A stretch of 33,923 bases of DNA from an uncultured Armatimonadota bacterium (GCA_903881535.1 CAIRTT010000351.1:1-33923), one strand, 5' to 3'. Positions 17,212-28,885 are shown, counted from the stretch's first letter. The notes: generated by a model not told the origin, from the letters alone. Made by a program: numbers and translations.

Positions 17212-20200
17212 ATGGCAGACGCAAGTACATTCGACAAGATTCGCATTGGTATCGCATCCCCAGAACAGATTCGCATATGGTCACATGGCGAAGTCAAAAA
17301 GCCGGAGACGATTAACTACCGGACATACAAGCCGGAACGTGATGGTCTCTTCTGTGAGCGTATTTTTGGTCCTACCAAGGACTGGGAATGCCACTGTGGC
17401 CGCTACAAGAAGCATAAGTTCAAAGGCGTCGTCTGCGACCGTTGTGGCGTTGAAGTCACCCGGAGCAAGGTTCGTCGCGAGCGGATGGGACATATTGAGC
17501 TCTCAACACCTGTGTGCCACATCTGGTACCTCAAGGGTGTTCCAAGCCCACTAGCACTCATCCTTGACATGACGCCACGGCCACTTGAGAAAGTTCTATA
17601 CTTCCAAAGCCACATCGTCACAAGTGTCGACAAGGCTACCATCGCTGCACGTATGGATGAATTCACCCGTGCCGTCGATGAGGAATCCGAAGCTATTCGT
17701 GAAGAGCGAGATATTGCGATTCGTGAGTACCGTGAGGAGTCCGCAGAAGAAATCGCCAACGGTCGCATTGTTGAGGATTACGAAGATCCAGAGGCAGAGC
17801 CAATCCGTGAGCCGCTGACTGAAGAAGAAATCATTCATCTGCAAAAGCGCGTGCACGACCGTGTTGAGCAGGAAGCAAAGGATGCGGAAGACCGCATCAC
17901 CGAGCTCCGCCAAGCGCTGGATCTGATACCTAATATTGACAAAAAGGCCCTTATCGATGAAGACCAGTGGAGGTTGATTGAAACCCTCCTGGATGTCATC
18001 GCCAATCGTGTGGATGAAACTCTCTACACGGTTGTTGAGGCAGGCCAAGGTGGTGCATCCATCCGTAAGCTGCTTCTGGAAGTTGACCTCGACGTAGAAC
18101 AGCGCAAAATCCGCCAGGACATTAAGGAACTTCAAGAGCAAGCACGTCTGCGTAAGGCTGCACGCTCCGATGATGCGCCTGGTCCTAAGATTGTGCGTGC
18201 GATCAAGCGCCTCGATGTCTTTACTGCGTTTATCGATTCGAAGAGCCGCCCTGAGTGGATGATTCTCGACTGTGTACCGGTCATCTCGCCTGAGCTGCGT
18301 CCTATGGTCCAGCTCGATGGTGGACGTTTTGCGACGTCTGACCTTAATGACCTGTACCGCCGTATCATCAACCGTAACAACCGCCTGAAGAAGATTCAGG
18401 AAATCCGGGCACCAGAGTCGATTGTCAACCATGAGAAGCGCCTGCTGCAAGAAGCCGTCGATGCCCTCATCGACAACGGACGTCGTCAGCGCCCTGTAAC
18501 GGGCTCCAACGGTCGTGCACTCAAGTCGCTTTCTGACATGCTCAAGGGCAAGGAAGGCCGGTTCCGCAAGAATCTGCTTGGAAAGCGTGTTGACTACTCG
18601 GGACGTTCGGTTATTGTTGTTGGACCTGAACTCAAGCTGCACGAGTGTGGCTTGCCAAAGGAAATGGCCCTTGAGCTGTTCAAGCCATTCGTCATGAAGA
18701 CGCTGGTCGACAATGGCTCGACAAGCAACATCAAGACCGCCAAGCGGATGATTGAGCGGATGCGACCAGAGGTCTGGGATGCACTCGAAAAGGTGGTCAA
18801 GGAGCATCCAGTGATGCTCAACCGTGCACCAACTCTGCACCGCCTTGGAATTCAGGCATTCGAGCCTAAGCTCGTGGATGGCAAGGCTATTCAGCTCCAC
18901 CCACTGGTTTGTAAGGCATTCAATGCTGACTTCGATGGCGACCAGATGGCTGTTCACATCCCGTTGAGCTCCCATGCACAGGCGGAAGCCCGTGTATTGA
19001 TGCTTGCAAGCCACAACTTGTTCTCCCCGGCAGATGGTTCTCCAATCGTTTCGCCACAGCAGGACATTGTTCTTGGTGCGTTCTTCGTCACGATGGACAA
19101 GTGGGATTCAGTACCGTATTCCGAAGCTAAGCAGGCTATTGGCAAGGTCGTAATCGATGACATCTTCGAAACCTATCAGCCAGATGCAAGGGGCAAGACC
19201 AAGGAACCGAAGCTGATCGTTGGCAAGGATCGTTTGGTTACACTTGATGATGCTAAGAAACTGATAAAGTTAGGTGAGGGAACGCTGCGTTATGGCTCGT
19301 CGTTGATCTTCGGATCCCCTGGCGATGCGATGTATGCGTACGACAATAATAAAGTTGACCTCAACGAGTATGTTCTGTACCGCAAGGGTCCAGGGCAGCC
19401 ATTGTTCACAACCACGGTTGGTCGTGTGATCTTTAACGAGATCGTCCCAGATTCCCTTTGGGTGAACGTGGCGATGGACAAGAAGCAGATTACACGCCTG
19501 ATTGCCGCTGTCCACATGGGCTATGGTGCTGAGCGTACTGTCAAGTTCCTCGATGACCTCAAGGAAATCGGCTTCAAGTGGGCTACACGTGCAGGGATTA
19601 CCTTCGCGATGACAGACATGCAGTCGCCAGAATCCCGTAAGGAAATCCTTGACAAGACGGAACGTGATGTAGACAAGGCCAACAAGCAGTACCGCCAAGG
19701 AATGCTGTCTCCTGCAGAGCGAAAGCAGCGTGTGCTTAAGCTTTGGACGGATGCGACCGCCGAAATCGGAAACGAGATTGTCAAGCACATCGACCGCTTC
19801 AACCCGGTATCGATTGTTACGACATCTGGAGCCCGTGGTTCCATCAAACAGGTCTCGCAGCTGTCCGGTATGCGTGGTCTGATGGCTGATCCGTTTGGAA
19901 ACATCATCGAAAACCTACCAGTGAAGTCCAACTTCCACGAAGGCCTCTCGGTACTCGAATACTTTGTTACTACCCACGGTGCACGTAAGGGTCTGGCGGA
20001 TACCGCACTTCGAACTGCGGATGCTGGTTACCTCACACGCCGCCTCGTGGATGTCGCACAGGATGTGATTATCCGTGAGCTCGACTGTAAGACGATCAAG
20101 GGTGTGACTGTTAAGGCATTTACCGACATTGAGCCGCTTCATGAGCGCCTCCGTGGACGTACATCGCTGCATGACATCACAAATCCTAAGACGGGTGAGC

Positions 20201-21795
20201 TGCTGATTGCCTCGGGAAGCATCTTCTCTGAAGTTATCGCAAAGCGTGTTGAAGCATCTGGAGTTGAAAAGGTTGAGCTCCGCTCAGTCCTCACATGTGA
20301 GAGTCGTCAAGGCGTCTGCGCCAAGTGTTATGGCGAGGACCTCGCGACCCGTAAGCTCGTCGAAATCGGCGTTGCAGTCGGAATCATCGCAGCACAGTCC
20401 ATCGGTGAGCCTGGAACGCAGCTAACGATGCGAACCTTCCACACCGGAGGCGTTGCAACGGCCAACCAGTTGACCGGTGTGGCTAACGTCCGCCGTCAGC
20501 GAAACCAGAACCTCCAGGTCCTCTTTGAAGATCAGGAAAAGGGTCAGATCTCGCTTGGTGGAGATGGCGAAGGCAAGCAGCGTGAGAAGCAACGCCAGGT
20601 GCAACAGCTCCTGAAGGTTGCTGAAGAGCAGGTTGGTGGTCTTCTCCGTGTTGTCGAGCTCTTCGAAGCCCGCCAGCCAAAGGGTAAGGCTATCGTTACC
20701 GAGTTCTCCGGAATCGTTGACAAGATTGACTCGAGTGGTGGTCTCCGTAAGGTAATCGTTCACCACGAGAAGCAGGTCAAGAGAGCAAACTCTGATCTGT
20801 TCGATCCGAAGCAGGTTCAGGGCGAGTGGGCGGTCGTGGATGTTGTACATCCTGAAACCGGCGATGCAATCGTTGTCGCAGGACAGCAAGTCACCGAGCC
20901 ATTGGCACGTAAGGTCGCAGCCGCTGGTGTTGAGCGGGTCCTTGTACGCAAGGAAACACTCGTACCGCACCGTGGTGAGCTTCTTATCAAGGAAGGTCAG
21001 CGCCTCGAGCGTGGTGCACCGTTGACCCATGGACCGATGGATCCCCATCGTGTTCTTGAGCTCAATGGCGCGGATGGCCTAATGGAATACCTCGTTCGCG
21101 AAGTCCAAACGGTCTACAAGCAGCAGGGTGTGGACATCAATGACAAGCACATTGAAGTCATCGTCCGCCAGATGTCCCGTAAGCAAAAGGTTGTCAAGGC
21201 TGGAGCTACCGAGTTCCTGCCAGGGCAAGTTGTCGACAAGTTGATGCTCACTGATGCTAACAAGCGTCGTGAAGAGCTGAACATTATGCTTGAGAGCCAA
21301 GGACGTATTGTGGTTCGTGACCACGATATCCATACCGAGGATGACATGTCGGTTCCAGGTCAGCGTGCTATCGCTGCTCCGGTGCTGATGGGTATTACGG
21401 ATGCATCCCTGAACACGGAATCATTCCTCTCTGCGGCCAGCTTCCAGAAGACCACGCGTGTTCTGACCGAAGCAGCTGTACGTGGAAAGCGTGACCACCT
21501 CGTTGGACTCAAGGAAAACGTCATCATCGGACGCCTTATCCCAGCGGGAACCGGTTTGCCAACCTACCGAGCCATTGAAGTGGTCACGGAAGATGGCCGA
21601 GCAATCGGTGTCTTGGATATGCCCGAGATTCCAGATGTCGATGGTGGCACATCAAGGACTGAAATCCTGTCCATTGATGATGCTGCAGCAGCACTTGGTG
21701 GAGACATTGATCTCAGTGCGCTGATGGGGGATGTTGTTGTAGATGACACCCTTGAGGCCGTTGCAGATGTCTCTGTTGATGTCGACGCAGAGTAG
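17212..21795 (+). CDS. rpoC: DNA-directed RNA polymerase subunit beta'
   Basis: 1527 aa; [57 protein letters not shown] 6 nt upstream of the ATG. Confidence 0.99.
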   Translation: MADASTFDKIRIGIASPEQIRIWSHGEVKKPETINYRTYKPERDGLFCERIFGPTKDWECHCGRYKKHKFKGVVCDRCGVEVTRSKVRRERMGHIELSTPVCHIWYLKGVPSPLALILDMTPRPLEKVLYFQSHIVTSVDKATIAARMDEFTRAVDEESEAIREERDIAIREYREESAEEIANGRIVEDYEDPEAEPIREPLTEEEIIHLQKRVHDRVEQEAKDAEDRITELRQALDLIPNIDKKALIDEDQWRLIETLLDVIANRVDETLYTVVEAGQGGASIRKLLLEVDLDVEQRKIRQDIKELQEQARLRKAARSDDAPGPKIVRAIKRLDVFTAFIDSKSRPEWMILDCVPVISPELRPMVQLDGGRFATSDLNDLYRRIINRNNRLKKIQEIRAPESIVNHEKRLLQEAVDALIDNGRRQRPVTGSNGRALKSLSDMLKGKEGRFRKNLLGKRVDYSGRSVIVVGPELKLHECGLPKEMALELFKPFVMKTLVDNGSTSNIKTAKRMIERMRPEVWDALEKVVKEHPVMLNRAPTLHRLGIQAFEPKLVDGKAIQLHPLVCKAFNADFDGDQMAVHIPLSSHAQAEARVLMLASHNLFSPADGSPIVSPQQDIVLGAFFVTMDKWDSVPYSEAKQAIGKVVIDDIFETYQPDARGKTKEPKLIVGKDRLVTLDDAKKLIKLGEGTLRYGSSLIFGSPGDAMYAYDNNKVDLNEYVLYRKGPGQPLFTTTVGRVIFNEIVPDSLWVNVAMDKKQITRLIAAVHMGYGAERTVKFLDDLKEIGFKWATRAGITFAMTDMQSPESRKEILDKTERDVDKANKQYRQGMLSPAERKQRVLKLWTDATAEIGNEIVKHIDRFNPVSIVTTSGARGSIKQVSQLSGMRGLMADPFGNIIENLPVKSNFHEGLSVLEYFVTTHGARKGLADTALRTADAGYLTRRLVDVAQDVIIRELDCKTIKGVTVKAFTDIEPLHERLRGRTSLHDITNPKTGELLIASGSIFSEVIAKRVEASGVEKVELRSVLTCESRQGVCAKCYGEDLATRKLVEIGVAVGIIAAQSIGEPGTQLTMRTFHTGGVATANQLTGVANVRRQRNQNLQVLFEDQEKGQISLGGDGEGKQREKQRQVQQLLKVAEEQVGGLLRVVELFEARQPKGKAIVTEFSGIVDKIDSSGGLRKVIVHHEKQVKRANSDLFDPKQVQGEWAVVDVVHPETGDAIVVAGQQVTEPLARKVAAAGVERVLVRKETLVPHRGELLIKEGQRLERGAPLTHGPMDPHRVLELNGADGLMEYLVREVQTVYKQQGVDINDKHIEVIVRQMSRKQKVVKAGATEFLPGQVVDKLMLTDANKRREELNIMLESQGRIVVRDHDIHTEDDMSVPGQRAIAAPVLMGITDASLNTESFLSAASFQKTTRVLTEAAVRGKRDHLVGLKENVIIGRLIPAGTGLPTYRAIEVVTEDGRAIGVLDMPEIPDVDGGTSRTEILSIDDAAAALGGDIDLSALMGDVVVDDTLEAVADVSVDVDAE

Positions 21796-21803
21796 TTGAC
21801 GGT

Positions 21804-21841
21804 AAGTTCAGCGCACTAAGTTAGTGCGCTGAACTTGTTTT
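21804..21841 (+). terminator. Intrinsic terminator downstream of rpoC
   Basis: Perfect 16-nt inverted repeat AAGTTCAGCGCACTAA/TTAGTGCGCTGAACTT followed by GTTTT. Confidence 0.85.
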
Positions 21842-21862
21842 ATGACGTATAGGTTATTAGAC

Positions 21863-22873
21863 ATGAAGAATTTGTCCATCTTTAGCACACTGGCACTCGT
21901 TGGCTTATTGGCCTCAGCATCCAGTGCACAGAAGCCAGCAACGAAGCCTGCCGCAAAGCCTCCTGTGAAGCCCACAGTTGTCGCTCCAAAGAAAGTCGTG
22001 CTTCCGGCAACGATAGTAGCTCGGGTAAACAACCGGGACATCACGACACAGGAACTGGTTGACCTCATCAACCGAACCGGCGCTCGGGACACCGTACAAA
22101 AGCTGATTCAGTACGCCATCATCGAGGAAGAAGCCCGCAAGGCAGGAGCCACCATCGATCCTAAGGATATTGCTGAGAAGGTGAAGACTGAGAAGCAGCG
22201 CATCGTCGCAAATATGGCATCCCAGACAGGAAGCCCACAGACATTCACTGAAATCACGTCACGCTATGGACTGACTGAGGCTGAAGTTGAGTGGGGTGTT
22301 CGCTTGCAAATTCTTTCCCAAAAGGCTTATGCCAAGCAAGTTGAGAAGCAGGTTCCAACGCTTGAAGCCCAAGTTAAGGTCGAGCATATCCTCCTCCTTA
22401 CGATGAACCAGCCGGGTCCAGATGGTAAGCCATTGTCCCCAGCGGATCAGAAGAAGAAGGAAGATGAGCAGCGGACACGCCTCGAAGGCATCGTCGCTGA
22501 CGTCAAGGCCGGCAAAATGACCTTCGAAGATGCTGCCAAGAAGTACTCTGATGACAAAGCATCTGGTGCTGAAGGTGGTGCGCTTCCATGGTTTGGCCGA
22601 ACAGGGATGATGGTCCCTGAATTCGAGACCGCGGCCTTCAACCTCGCCAAAGAGGGCGAGATAAGCCCCTTGGTCAAGACACAGTATGGTTTCCATGTCC
22701 TCAAGCTAGTCAAGCGTGGCAAGGAAGCATCCGCTGCTGAAAAGGCTAAGTTCAAGGCAGAAGAAATTAAAAAGCTGACGACTACCGGCACTGGTATGCA
22801 GCAGTGGCTTCAGGGCTTGGTCCAGAAGGCAACGATTACGCTCAACCCGCCTGCGGTAAATGTAAAGAAGTAA
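21863..22873 (+). CDS. Secreted parvulin-type peptidyl-prolyl cis-trans isomerase (PrsA/SurA-like)
   Basis: Signal peptide MKNLSIFSTLALVGLLASASSAQ; rotamase core VKVEHILL...FEDAAKKYSDDKASGAEGGALPWFGRTGMMVPEFETAAFNLAKEGEISPLVKTQYGFHVLKL. Confidence 0.93.
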   Translation: MKNLSIFSTLALVGLLASASSAQKPATKPAAKPPVKPTVVAPKKVVLPATIVARVNNRDITTQELVDLINRTGARDTVQKLIQYAIIEEEARKAGATIDPKDIAEKVKTEKQRIVANMASQTGSPQTFTEITSRYGLTEAEVEWGVRLQILSQKAYAKQVEKQVPTLEAQVKVEHILLLTMNQPGPDGKPLSPADQKKKEDEQRTRLEGIVADVKAGKMTFEDAAKKYSDDKASGAEGGALPWFGRTGMMVPEFETAAFNLAKEGEISPLVKTQYGFHVLKLVKRGKEASAAEKAKFKAEEIKKLTTTGTGMQQWLQGLVQKATITLNPPAVNVKK

Positions 22874-22891
22874 CGCGTTACGGATACTTCC

Positions 22892-22928
22892 AGCCCGCCC
22901 CTGCTAACGCAAGGGCGGGCTTTTCTTT
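22892..22928 (+). terminator. Intrinsic terminator downstream of the PPIase gene
   Basis: AGCCCGCCC-(12 nt)-GGGCGGGCT followed by TTTCTTT. Confidence 0.9.
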
Positions 22929-22935
22929 GTCATCG

Positions 22936-23829
22936 CTACGCTCTCGGATGCGTCAGCTTGTACACGCTCCGAAGACGATCGAGGGCAACATGAGTGTAAA
23001 TCTGCGTTGTCGTAATACGGGCATGGCCCAGTAACTCTTGAATAATCCGGATATCAGCTCCACCATTGAGCAAATGTGTTGCAAAGCTGTGACGAAGCCA
23101 GTGTGGACTCGGATGCCGGGGAAGATCTGCTGCCACGCTGTAGCGCTTAACAAGCCTCCATATTTGCGACCGGGTTAGACCGAAGACATTGGATGTTCGC
23201 GAAAGTGGAGCCGCTGCGGTGTTTCGTAGCTGCTCCAAGAGGGCAAGTGATGTCGCTGCCACAGGGACCATCCGCTCCTTGTCACCCTTGCCCAGAATCC
23301 GAAGCCAGCCACCAGACATGTCCACCGAATGCCAGCGTAGCTCAGCACACTCCGAGACACGCAAGCCGCAGCAATACATGACATCCAAGATTGCCGCATC
23401 ACGCAGACCCTTGATCGTCGTCCTGTCCGGTGCTTGTAAGAGGCGAACAACTTCAGCCTCATTCAGCGTTTTTGGAAGCGTCGGTTTAACGGCACGTGTT
23501 CTGCCGGCAGCGGTTACAGGATTGTTCGGAATATAGCCCTGACGACGGAGATAGCGACAAAAGGATGACAGTGCTGCACGGCGGCGGGCAATGGATGTGG
23601 ACTTGTATCCGCCTGATTTTCGGCTACTCAGCCAGCCTGTTATGCCGCTCGGGTCGAGAGCGAATCCACTGGTAAACCAATCGTCCAAGTCTCTCGCGTA
23701 GGCAAAAATGGTGTTCGTCGCGAGGCCACGTTCATTCCGCAAGTAATCCAAATAGGCCGGGAGATTCTCCCGAAAGCCTGTCAACCGGAAATCCACTCCG
23801 TGCGGACATCGATGCCGCGCTCCAGACAA
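22936..23829 (-). CDS. xerD: Tyrosine recombinase, XerD/XerC type
   Basis: 297 aa; CCGLRVSECAELRW, GKGDKERMVPVA, HWLRHSFATHLLNGGADIRIIQELLGHARITTTQIYTHV. A GTG at 23796 is an alternative start. Confidence 0.92.
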   Translation of the reverse strand: MSGARHRCPHGVDFRLTGFRENLPAYLDYLRNERGLATNTIFAYARDLDDWFTSGFALDPSGITGWLSSRKSGGYKSTSIARRRAALSSFCRYLRRQGYIPNNPVTAAGRTRAVKPTLPKTLNEAEVVRLLQAPDRTTIKGLRDAAILDVMYCCGLRVSECAELRWHSVDMSGGWLRILGKGDKERMVPVAATSLALLEQLRNTAAAPLSRTSNVFGLTRSQIWRLVKRYSVAADLPRHPSPHWLRHSFATHLLNGGADIRIIQELLGHARITTTQIYTHVALDRLRSVYKLTHPRA

Positions 23830-24023
23830 TGCGTCAGAAGACGGTCCTCCGTGGCTGAACTCGCTATCATCCGTACCTCAACACACTCAGTGATCGGGTC
23901 GAGACCGATGTCAACGACGCTGAGATGAAGCTGATCGAGGAGTGATTCAGCGATATCAAGGGCATTTCCATCCGGGCCCGCAGGAAACACGGCAAGGAGC
24001 TGGCTACCATCAGGAGTTGTCAT
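23781..24023 (-). CDS. Hypothetical 80-aa protein (possibly ACT-like fold)
   Basis: Fits tightly between the vanX-like and xerD genes in the same orientation; MTTPDGSQLLAVFPAGPDGNALDIAESLLDQLHLSVVDIGLDPITECVEVRMIA... No recognised family. Confidence 0.5.
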   Translation of the reverse strand: MTTPDGSQLLAVFPAGPDGNALDIAESLLDQLHLSVVDIGLDPITECVEVRMIASSATEDRLLTHCLERGIDVRTEWISG

Positions 24024-24034
24024 TTATCTAAACC

Positions 24035-24709
24035 TCACACCGCATTGTATATGGCTGCTTGTGCATCCGTTGCCGCCGCCCAACGCAGCGTTCCATACTC
24101 GAAGTGCCACCACTCACCAGGATAGTTCGCAAACCCACTCGTCGTCATCGCGTGGAAGAGCAAGCGCCGCCGCTCCGTGTAGACTGCATGCGGATGCCGT
24201 TCATAGTAGTCACAGACACTTGCTTCAACCGGCTCATCAAAGCCACTTCCCATGTCCAAGACATCACCGGTTGCAATGTCAAATATCGTCACATCTACCG
24301 CGCCACCTGTGCTATGCGGCGTTGGGCGGTTTGGAAAGAGCTCTGGATAGGCAACAAAGCGTCGCGCATGGGCATTGATCGCAGGGTCGTCCCACTCAGG
24401 ATGCTCGCTGCTTACAATCGTAACCATCTCATTCCAAAGCCATGCCTGCACATTGAGTGGTCGGTGTGCATCCAAAACAATCATCCCAAGTGTTGCCGGT
24501 AACATCGAAATTGCACTGTGAAGCCGATGCACAACGCTTTCCCGGAGGAGCATCGCATGCGTTAGTACTGGCGCACCTGCTCGCGCATACACGGGATCCA
24601 GCACAAGGCGTGTAGTTTCTTCGATCGCGATCAGCGGTTCATCTACCCAATCAAAGGCGACATCTAGGAAACCTGAAGGCTCAGCGTGCGATGCTATCGG
24701 TGGATACAC
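24035..24709 (-). CDS. ddpX: D-alanyl-D-alanine dipeptidase (VanX/DdpX family)
   Basis: 224 aa; HSTGGAVDVTIFD, DMGSGFDE, NYPGEWWHFEYG (zinc and catalytic motifs). Confidence 0.93.
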   Translation of the reverse strand: MYPPIASHAEPSGFLDVAFDWVDEPLIAIEETTRLVLDPVYARAGAPVLTHAMLLRESVVHRLHSAISMLPATLGMIVLDAHRPLNVQAWLWNEMVTIVSSEHPEWDDPAINAHARRFVAYPELFPNRPTPHSTGGAVDVTIFDIATGDVLDMGSGFDEPVEASVCDYYERHPHAVYTERRRLLFHAMTTSGFANYPGEWWHFEYGTLRWAAATDAQAAIYNAV

Positions 24710-24715
24710 GTATGG

Positions 24716-25375
24716 CTAGTGATCGAGGCCAGCAGCCCAGAGACAACCGCGCTCAAGGAGACGCAGGACTTCTGGCTGGGAAACCACGGCGTTGTCATGC
24801 CCGAGGCCGTTGTACGAAACGCGACCATCGCCGTACCACTTCGTCCACACAACTGGCATGTCCACAACGCCGTTGCGGACGTGAGGTCCATCGGCGACCG
24901 GGAAGCGCGTTGTTGCCAAAACATGGACAGCAGGATCGACGTGCATGTAGTACTGCTCGGAGACGACGGTAAACATGTTCGGTGAGCCGCTGGTGATGAA
25001 GTGATCTGGCACACGGATATCAACAGTGTAATTCACGCCATTGTCGCCCGGATGTGAGACCCACTGGCCGCCGGTCATGAACTGATACTCGGTTTCAGCT
25101 CGGAAGCTGTCGCACATTCCGCCGTGGCAACCCGCGATACCAACGCCGCCCTTTACCGCTGCGAGCAACGGATTCAGCTGTTCGGGGGTGATGGTGCCCA
25201 TCGTCCAGATCGGAACAATCAGGCGATACGTTGTCAGGTCTTCTGTAGCATAGGCATCCAGTGTGTCGGATACGGTAACCGAAAAGCCATGTTTCTCGAG
25301 CAGCTCAGTGTAAATCGCTGCGACTTCCTTTGGCTGATGTCCATCCCAGCCGCCATAAACCACTAATGCTTTCAT
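24716..25375 (-). CDS. ThuA-like domain protein
   Basis: From ATG at 25375 (SD GGAGGG): MKALVVYGGWDGHQPKEVAAIYTELLEKHGFSVTVSDTLDAYATEDLTTYRLIVPIW...GGVGIAGCHGGMCDSFR. Confidence 0.88.
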   Translation of the reverse strand: MKALVVYGGWDGHQPKEVAAIYTELLEKHGFSVTVSDTLDAYATEDLTTYRLIVPIWTMGTITPEQLNPLLAAVKGGVGIAGCHGGMCDSFRAETEYQFMTGGQWVSHPGDNGVNYTVDIRVPDHFITSGSPNMFTVVSEQYYMHVDPAVHVLATTRFPVADGPHVRNGVVDMPVVWTKWYGDGRVSYNGLGHDNAVVSQPEVLRLLERGCLWAAGLDH

Positions 25376-25403
25376 GATCAATCCCTCCAAACTCACGAAG
25401 TTA

Positions 25404-25907
25404 TTATTCCACGTTGATGCCCGGTTCAAGGTTGTAAAGAAGTGCTGGATGGAGATCGGCGTGGAGATAGCTGCTGTGCAGCGTCATCCCAAGTCGCTCC
25501 ATCACCCCCTTGCTCCGCTCGTTAGCAGGCAGTGTGGTGGCAGTAAACATCACGCTGGGATTCTCCGCCCGAAACTGGGCTATCAGCAACCTTGCTGCCG
25601 ATGTCGCAATCCCGTTGCCCCACGCATCCGGGTGGAGGCGCCAGCCAAGCTCGATGGCTCCATCTATATGAACACATGGCTTTGCATGGACCCAGCCGAC
25701 GGGGCGATTGTCACTCCTAAATTCGATGATGAAGTATCCATAGGGATCATCAAACGTCAGCCACCGCTCGATGACACTCTCAGCCTGCTCAAGTGTCGGA
25801 GGCGTAGCCATCAGGACATGCTCGCGAACGGCCGCGGGTGTATCAAGCCAGATAATAAAAGGAGCATCGGCCACCGTCGGGTTTCGGAGACGAAACTGCG
25901 GTGGCAT
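25404..25907 (-). CDS. GNAT family N-acetyltransferase (RimJ/RimL-like)
   Basis: 167 aa; FRLRNPTVADAPFIIWL..., ELGWRLHPDAWGNGIATSAARLLIAQF, ANERSKGVMERLGM. Confidence 0.9.
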   Translation of the reverse strand: MPPQFRLRNPTVADAPFIIWLDTPAAVREHVLMATPPTLEQAESVIERWLTFDDPYGYFIIEFRSDNRPVGWVHAKPCVHIDGAIELGWRLHPDAWGNGIATSAARLLIAQFRAENPSVMFTATTLPANERSKGVMERLGMTLHSSYLHADLHPALLYNLEPGINVE

Positions 25908-25915
25908 GATTGCGA

Positions 25916-28885
25916 TTACGCTCTTTTGACCAGGCTTTTACCGTTCAGGACGTGTTTGAGGTACTGACCGGTATAGCTCGCCTTCACCTTAGCGATATCT
26001 TCAGGAGTTCCCTTGGCAATGACCAATCCACCTCCATCACCACCCTCTGGGCCCATGTCGACAATCCAGTCCGCACATTTGATGACATCAAGGTTATGCT
26101 CGATGACCAGGACGGTTGAGCCGGCATCTACAAGGCGTTGCAGGAGGAGGAGGAGCTTTTCGATGTCCGCAAAGTGCAGACCTGTCGTTGGCTCATCGAG
26201 GATGTACAACGTCTTCGCTTGCAGCTTCTTGCCGAGCTCAGTCGCCAGCTTGACGCGCTGCGCTTCGCCGCCAGAGAGCGTGGTCGCCGGCTGCCCAAGC
26301 TTGATGTAGTCGAGGCCGACATCGGCGATAGTCTGGAGCTTTCTCGCAATGCTCGGAACCGCCGAGAAGAACTCGACGCCTTCCCCAACAGTCATATCGA
26401 GGACTTCGGCGATCGACTTTCCTTTGTATTTGACTTCCAGCGTCTCACGGGCGTAGCGCTTTCCATTACAGACTTCGCAGGGAACGTAGACATCTGGCAG
26501 GAACTGCATCTCGATTTTGAGGATGCCGTCGCCTTTGCACGCCTCGCAGCGGCCACCCTTGACATTAAACGAAAAGCGCCCTGGGCCATAGCCGCGTACA
26601 CGGCTTTCCTGGGTGGATGCGTAGAGATCCCGGATGACATCAAAGCAGCCCGTGTACGTCGCTGGGTTCGAGCGTGGTGTGCGGCCGATGGGAGACTGGT
26701 CAATATCGACAATCTTCTCAATGTGCTCGATGCCGGTAAGCGAATCGTGTGCTTCGGCAATCATGTGTGAGCGATAAATCTGCTGCATCAACTTTGGATA
26801 CAGCGTCTCCTGGATGAGCGTGGACTTACCGGAACCAGAGACGCCAGTGATACAGACCAGCGAGCCAAGCGGGATCTCAATATCCACGCCTTTGAGGTTA
26901 TGGCCCCTAGCACCTTTGAGGATGAGTGATTTGCCGTTGCCTTCCCGGCGTATTTTAGGGATTGCGATTTCCCGACGACCCGACAAGAACGCGGCCGTGG
27001 CGGATTCCGGGGCATTCAGGATGTCGGCTGGTGGGCCTTCTGCCACAACACGGCCTCCGTGAACACCTGCTCCTGGTCCAATATCGATCAGCCAGTCCGC
27101 GGCAGCCATCGTTTCTTCATCATGCTCAACTACAAGAATCGTATTTCCAAGGTCACGCAGGCGCGTGAGCGTTTGTACTAGCTTGGTGTTGTCGCGTTGA
27201 TGTAGCCCGATAGATGGTTCATCCAGGATGTACAGAACACCCATCAAGCCAGAACCGATCTGTGTCGCGAGGCGGATGCGCTGTGCTTCGCCTCCAGCGA
27301 GTGTGTTCGCGCTCCGGTCCATGGTGAGGTAGCCAAGGCCGACCGAAAAGAGGAAGCCAAGCCGCTCACGGATTTCCTTGACAATCTGCTTCGCGATGAT
27401 GGCTTCCCGGTTCGTGAGTGTCAGGCCATCGAAGAAGATCACCATTTTTTCGACACTGAACCCTGTCAGGGTACTAATGTCGGTGTCTCCAACCTTGACG
27501 CTAAGCGCCTCGGGTTTGAGACGTTTTCCCTTACAGTCAGGGCATGGGCGCTGCCGACGATATTGTTCGAGGTCTGCCTTGACTAAGTCGCTTGTGGTCT
27601 CGGCGAGGTGACGCTCAAGGATTGACAAAACACCGGCATACTCTGTGTCAAAGTAGCGTGTCTTGCCCCAGCGGTTACGATGTTCCATCGCAACATTGCC
27701 TTTGACACCATAGAAAACCGCATGGAGCTGCTCAGGAGTCAGGTCTTTGAGCGGAGTTTCCATGGTGAAGCCAAGCGATGTTGCTACGGCTGCAAAAAGG
27801 GCGGTTCGTGAATCCGACATGATTTGCTTGCCGGATTTATAGACAAAGTACCGTAGAGCGCCGGCCCCGATCGACATAGTGTGATCAGGAGCAATCAGTG
27901 CCGGGTCGAACTCTGCCTGAGTTCCAAGTCCATGACACTTTGGACAAGCACCATAGGGGCTGTTGAAGGAAAATGTCCGGGGCTCGATCTCTGGGAGGCT
28001 GATGCCGCAGTCGGTACAGGCGAACTTTTCGCTGTATGTATGACATTCGCCATCCACGATTTCGATGACTAAAACGCCATTGCCACGCTTTAGCGTTGAC
28101 TCGATCGAATCCGCGAGACGCTTTTCTGTACCTGCGCGTACGACAACGCGGTCCACAACGATGTCGAGATCGTGTTGCTTGTAGCGATCGAGGATTGGCA
28201 TTTCTTCCGAAATGTCGAAAATGGTGCCATCGATGCGGACGCGGACATAGCCTTCCTTGCGAATATCCTCGAGCTCTTTGCGGTACTCGCCTTTACGGCC
28301 ACGGGCAATCGGCGCCATCAGCTGCATCCGCGTGCCTTCCGGAAGCTGCATCAGCTGGTCGACAATCTGACTTGGCTGCTGCTGACTGACGGGTTTGCCA
28401 CACTGCGGGCAGTGTGGGCGTCCAGCACGTGCGTACAGAAGTCTGAGGTAGTCGTAAATCTCCGTGACGGTGGCTACGGTTGAGCGTGGGTTACGGCTGG
28501 TGGATTTCTGGTCGATGGCAACTGCAGGGGAAAGACCTTCAATTTGGTCGACATCCGGTTTGTCCATCTGACCGAGGAACTGCCTTGCGTAGGCTGAAAG
28601 GGACTCTACGTAGCGGCGTTGGCCCTCTGCATAGAGGGTGTCAAACGCCAAGGAAGACTTTCCACTACCCGAGAGGCCGGTGATAACCACCAGTTTGTCC
28701 CTTGGAATATCGATATCGATGTTCTTGAGGTTGTTCTGGCGTGCGCCGCGAATGCGGATTGCAGGGCCATCAATAATGATAGGGATGCGGCTGTCGGTGA
28801 CGGGTTCGATTTCCATAGGGCTCATACCGCCCACGGTCGGGATGTGGGCCACACGAGTGTACCTGTCATCCTGCAGACCTGTCAC
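25916..28885 (-). CDS. uvrA: Excinuclease ABC subunit A
   Basis: 989 aa; [67 protein letters not shown], two zinc-finger regions. GTG start at 28885; an internal ATG (MSPMEIEP) is an alternative. Confidence 0.99.
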   Translation of the reverse strand: MTGLQDDRYTRVAHIPTVGGMSPMEIEPVTDSRIPIIIDGPAIRIRGARQNNLKNIDIDIPRDKLVVITGLSGSGKSSLAFDTLYAEGQRRYVESLSAYARQFLGQMDKPDVDQIEGLSPAVAIDQKSTSRNPRSTVATVTEIYDYLRLLYARAGRPHCPQCGKPVSQQQPSQIVDQLMQLPEGTRMQLMAPIARGRKGEYRKELEDIRKEGYVRVRIDGTIFDISEEMPILDRYKQHDLDIVVDRVVVRAGTEKRLADSIESTLKRGNGVLVIEIVDGECHTYSEKFACTDCGISLPEIEPRTFSFNSPYGACPKCHGLGTQAEFDPALIAPDHTMSIGAGALRYFVYKSGKQIMSDSRTALFAAVATSLGFTMETPLKDLTPEQLHAVFYGVKGNVAMEHRNRWGKTRYFDTEYAGVLSILERHLAETTSDLVKADLEQYRRQRPCPDCKGKRLKPEALSVKVGDTDISTLTGFSVEKMVIFFDGLTLTNREAIIAKQIVKEIRERLGFLFSVGLGYLTMDRSANTLAGGEAQRIRLATQIGSGLMGVLYILDEPSIGLHQRDNTKLVQTLTRLRDLGNTILVVEHDEETMAAADWLIDIGPGAGVHGGRVVAEGPPADILNAPESATAAFLSGRREIAIPKIRREGNGKSLILKGARGHNLKGVDIEIPLGSLVCITGVSGSGKSTLIQETLYPKLMQQIYRSHMIAEAHDSLTGIEHIEKIVDIDQSPIGRTPRSNPATYTGCFDVIRDLYASTQESRVRGYGPGRFSFNVKGGRCEACKGDGILKIEMQFLPDVYVPCEVCNGKRYARETLEVKYKGKSIAEVLDMTVGEGVEFFSAVPSIARKLQTIADVGLDYIKLGQPATTLSGGEAQRVKLATELGKKLQAKTLYILDEPTTGLHFADIEKLLLLLQRLVDAGSTVLVIEHNLDVIKCADWIVDMGPEGGDGGGLVIAKGTPEDIAKVKASYTGQYLKHVLNGKSLVKRA

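Noticed and set aside
17596-19014. 472-aa minus-strand ORF opposite rpoC
   Set aside because: Lies entirely antisense to the well-conserved rpoC; the sequence shows no recognisable domain. Best explained as a codon-bias shadow ORF.
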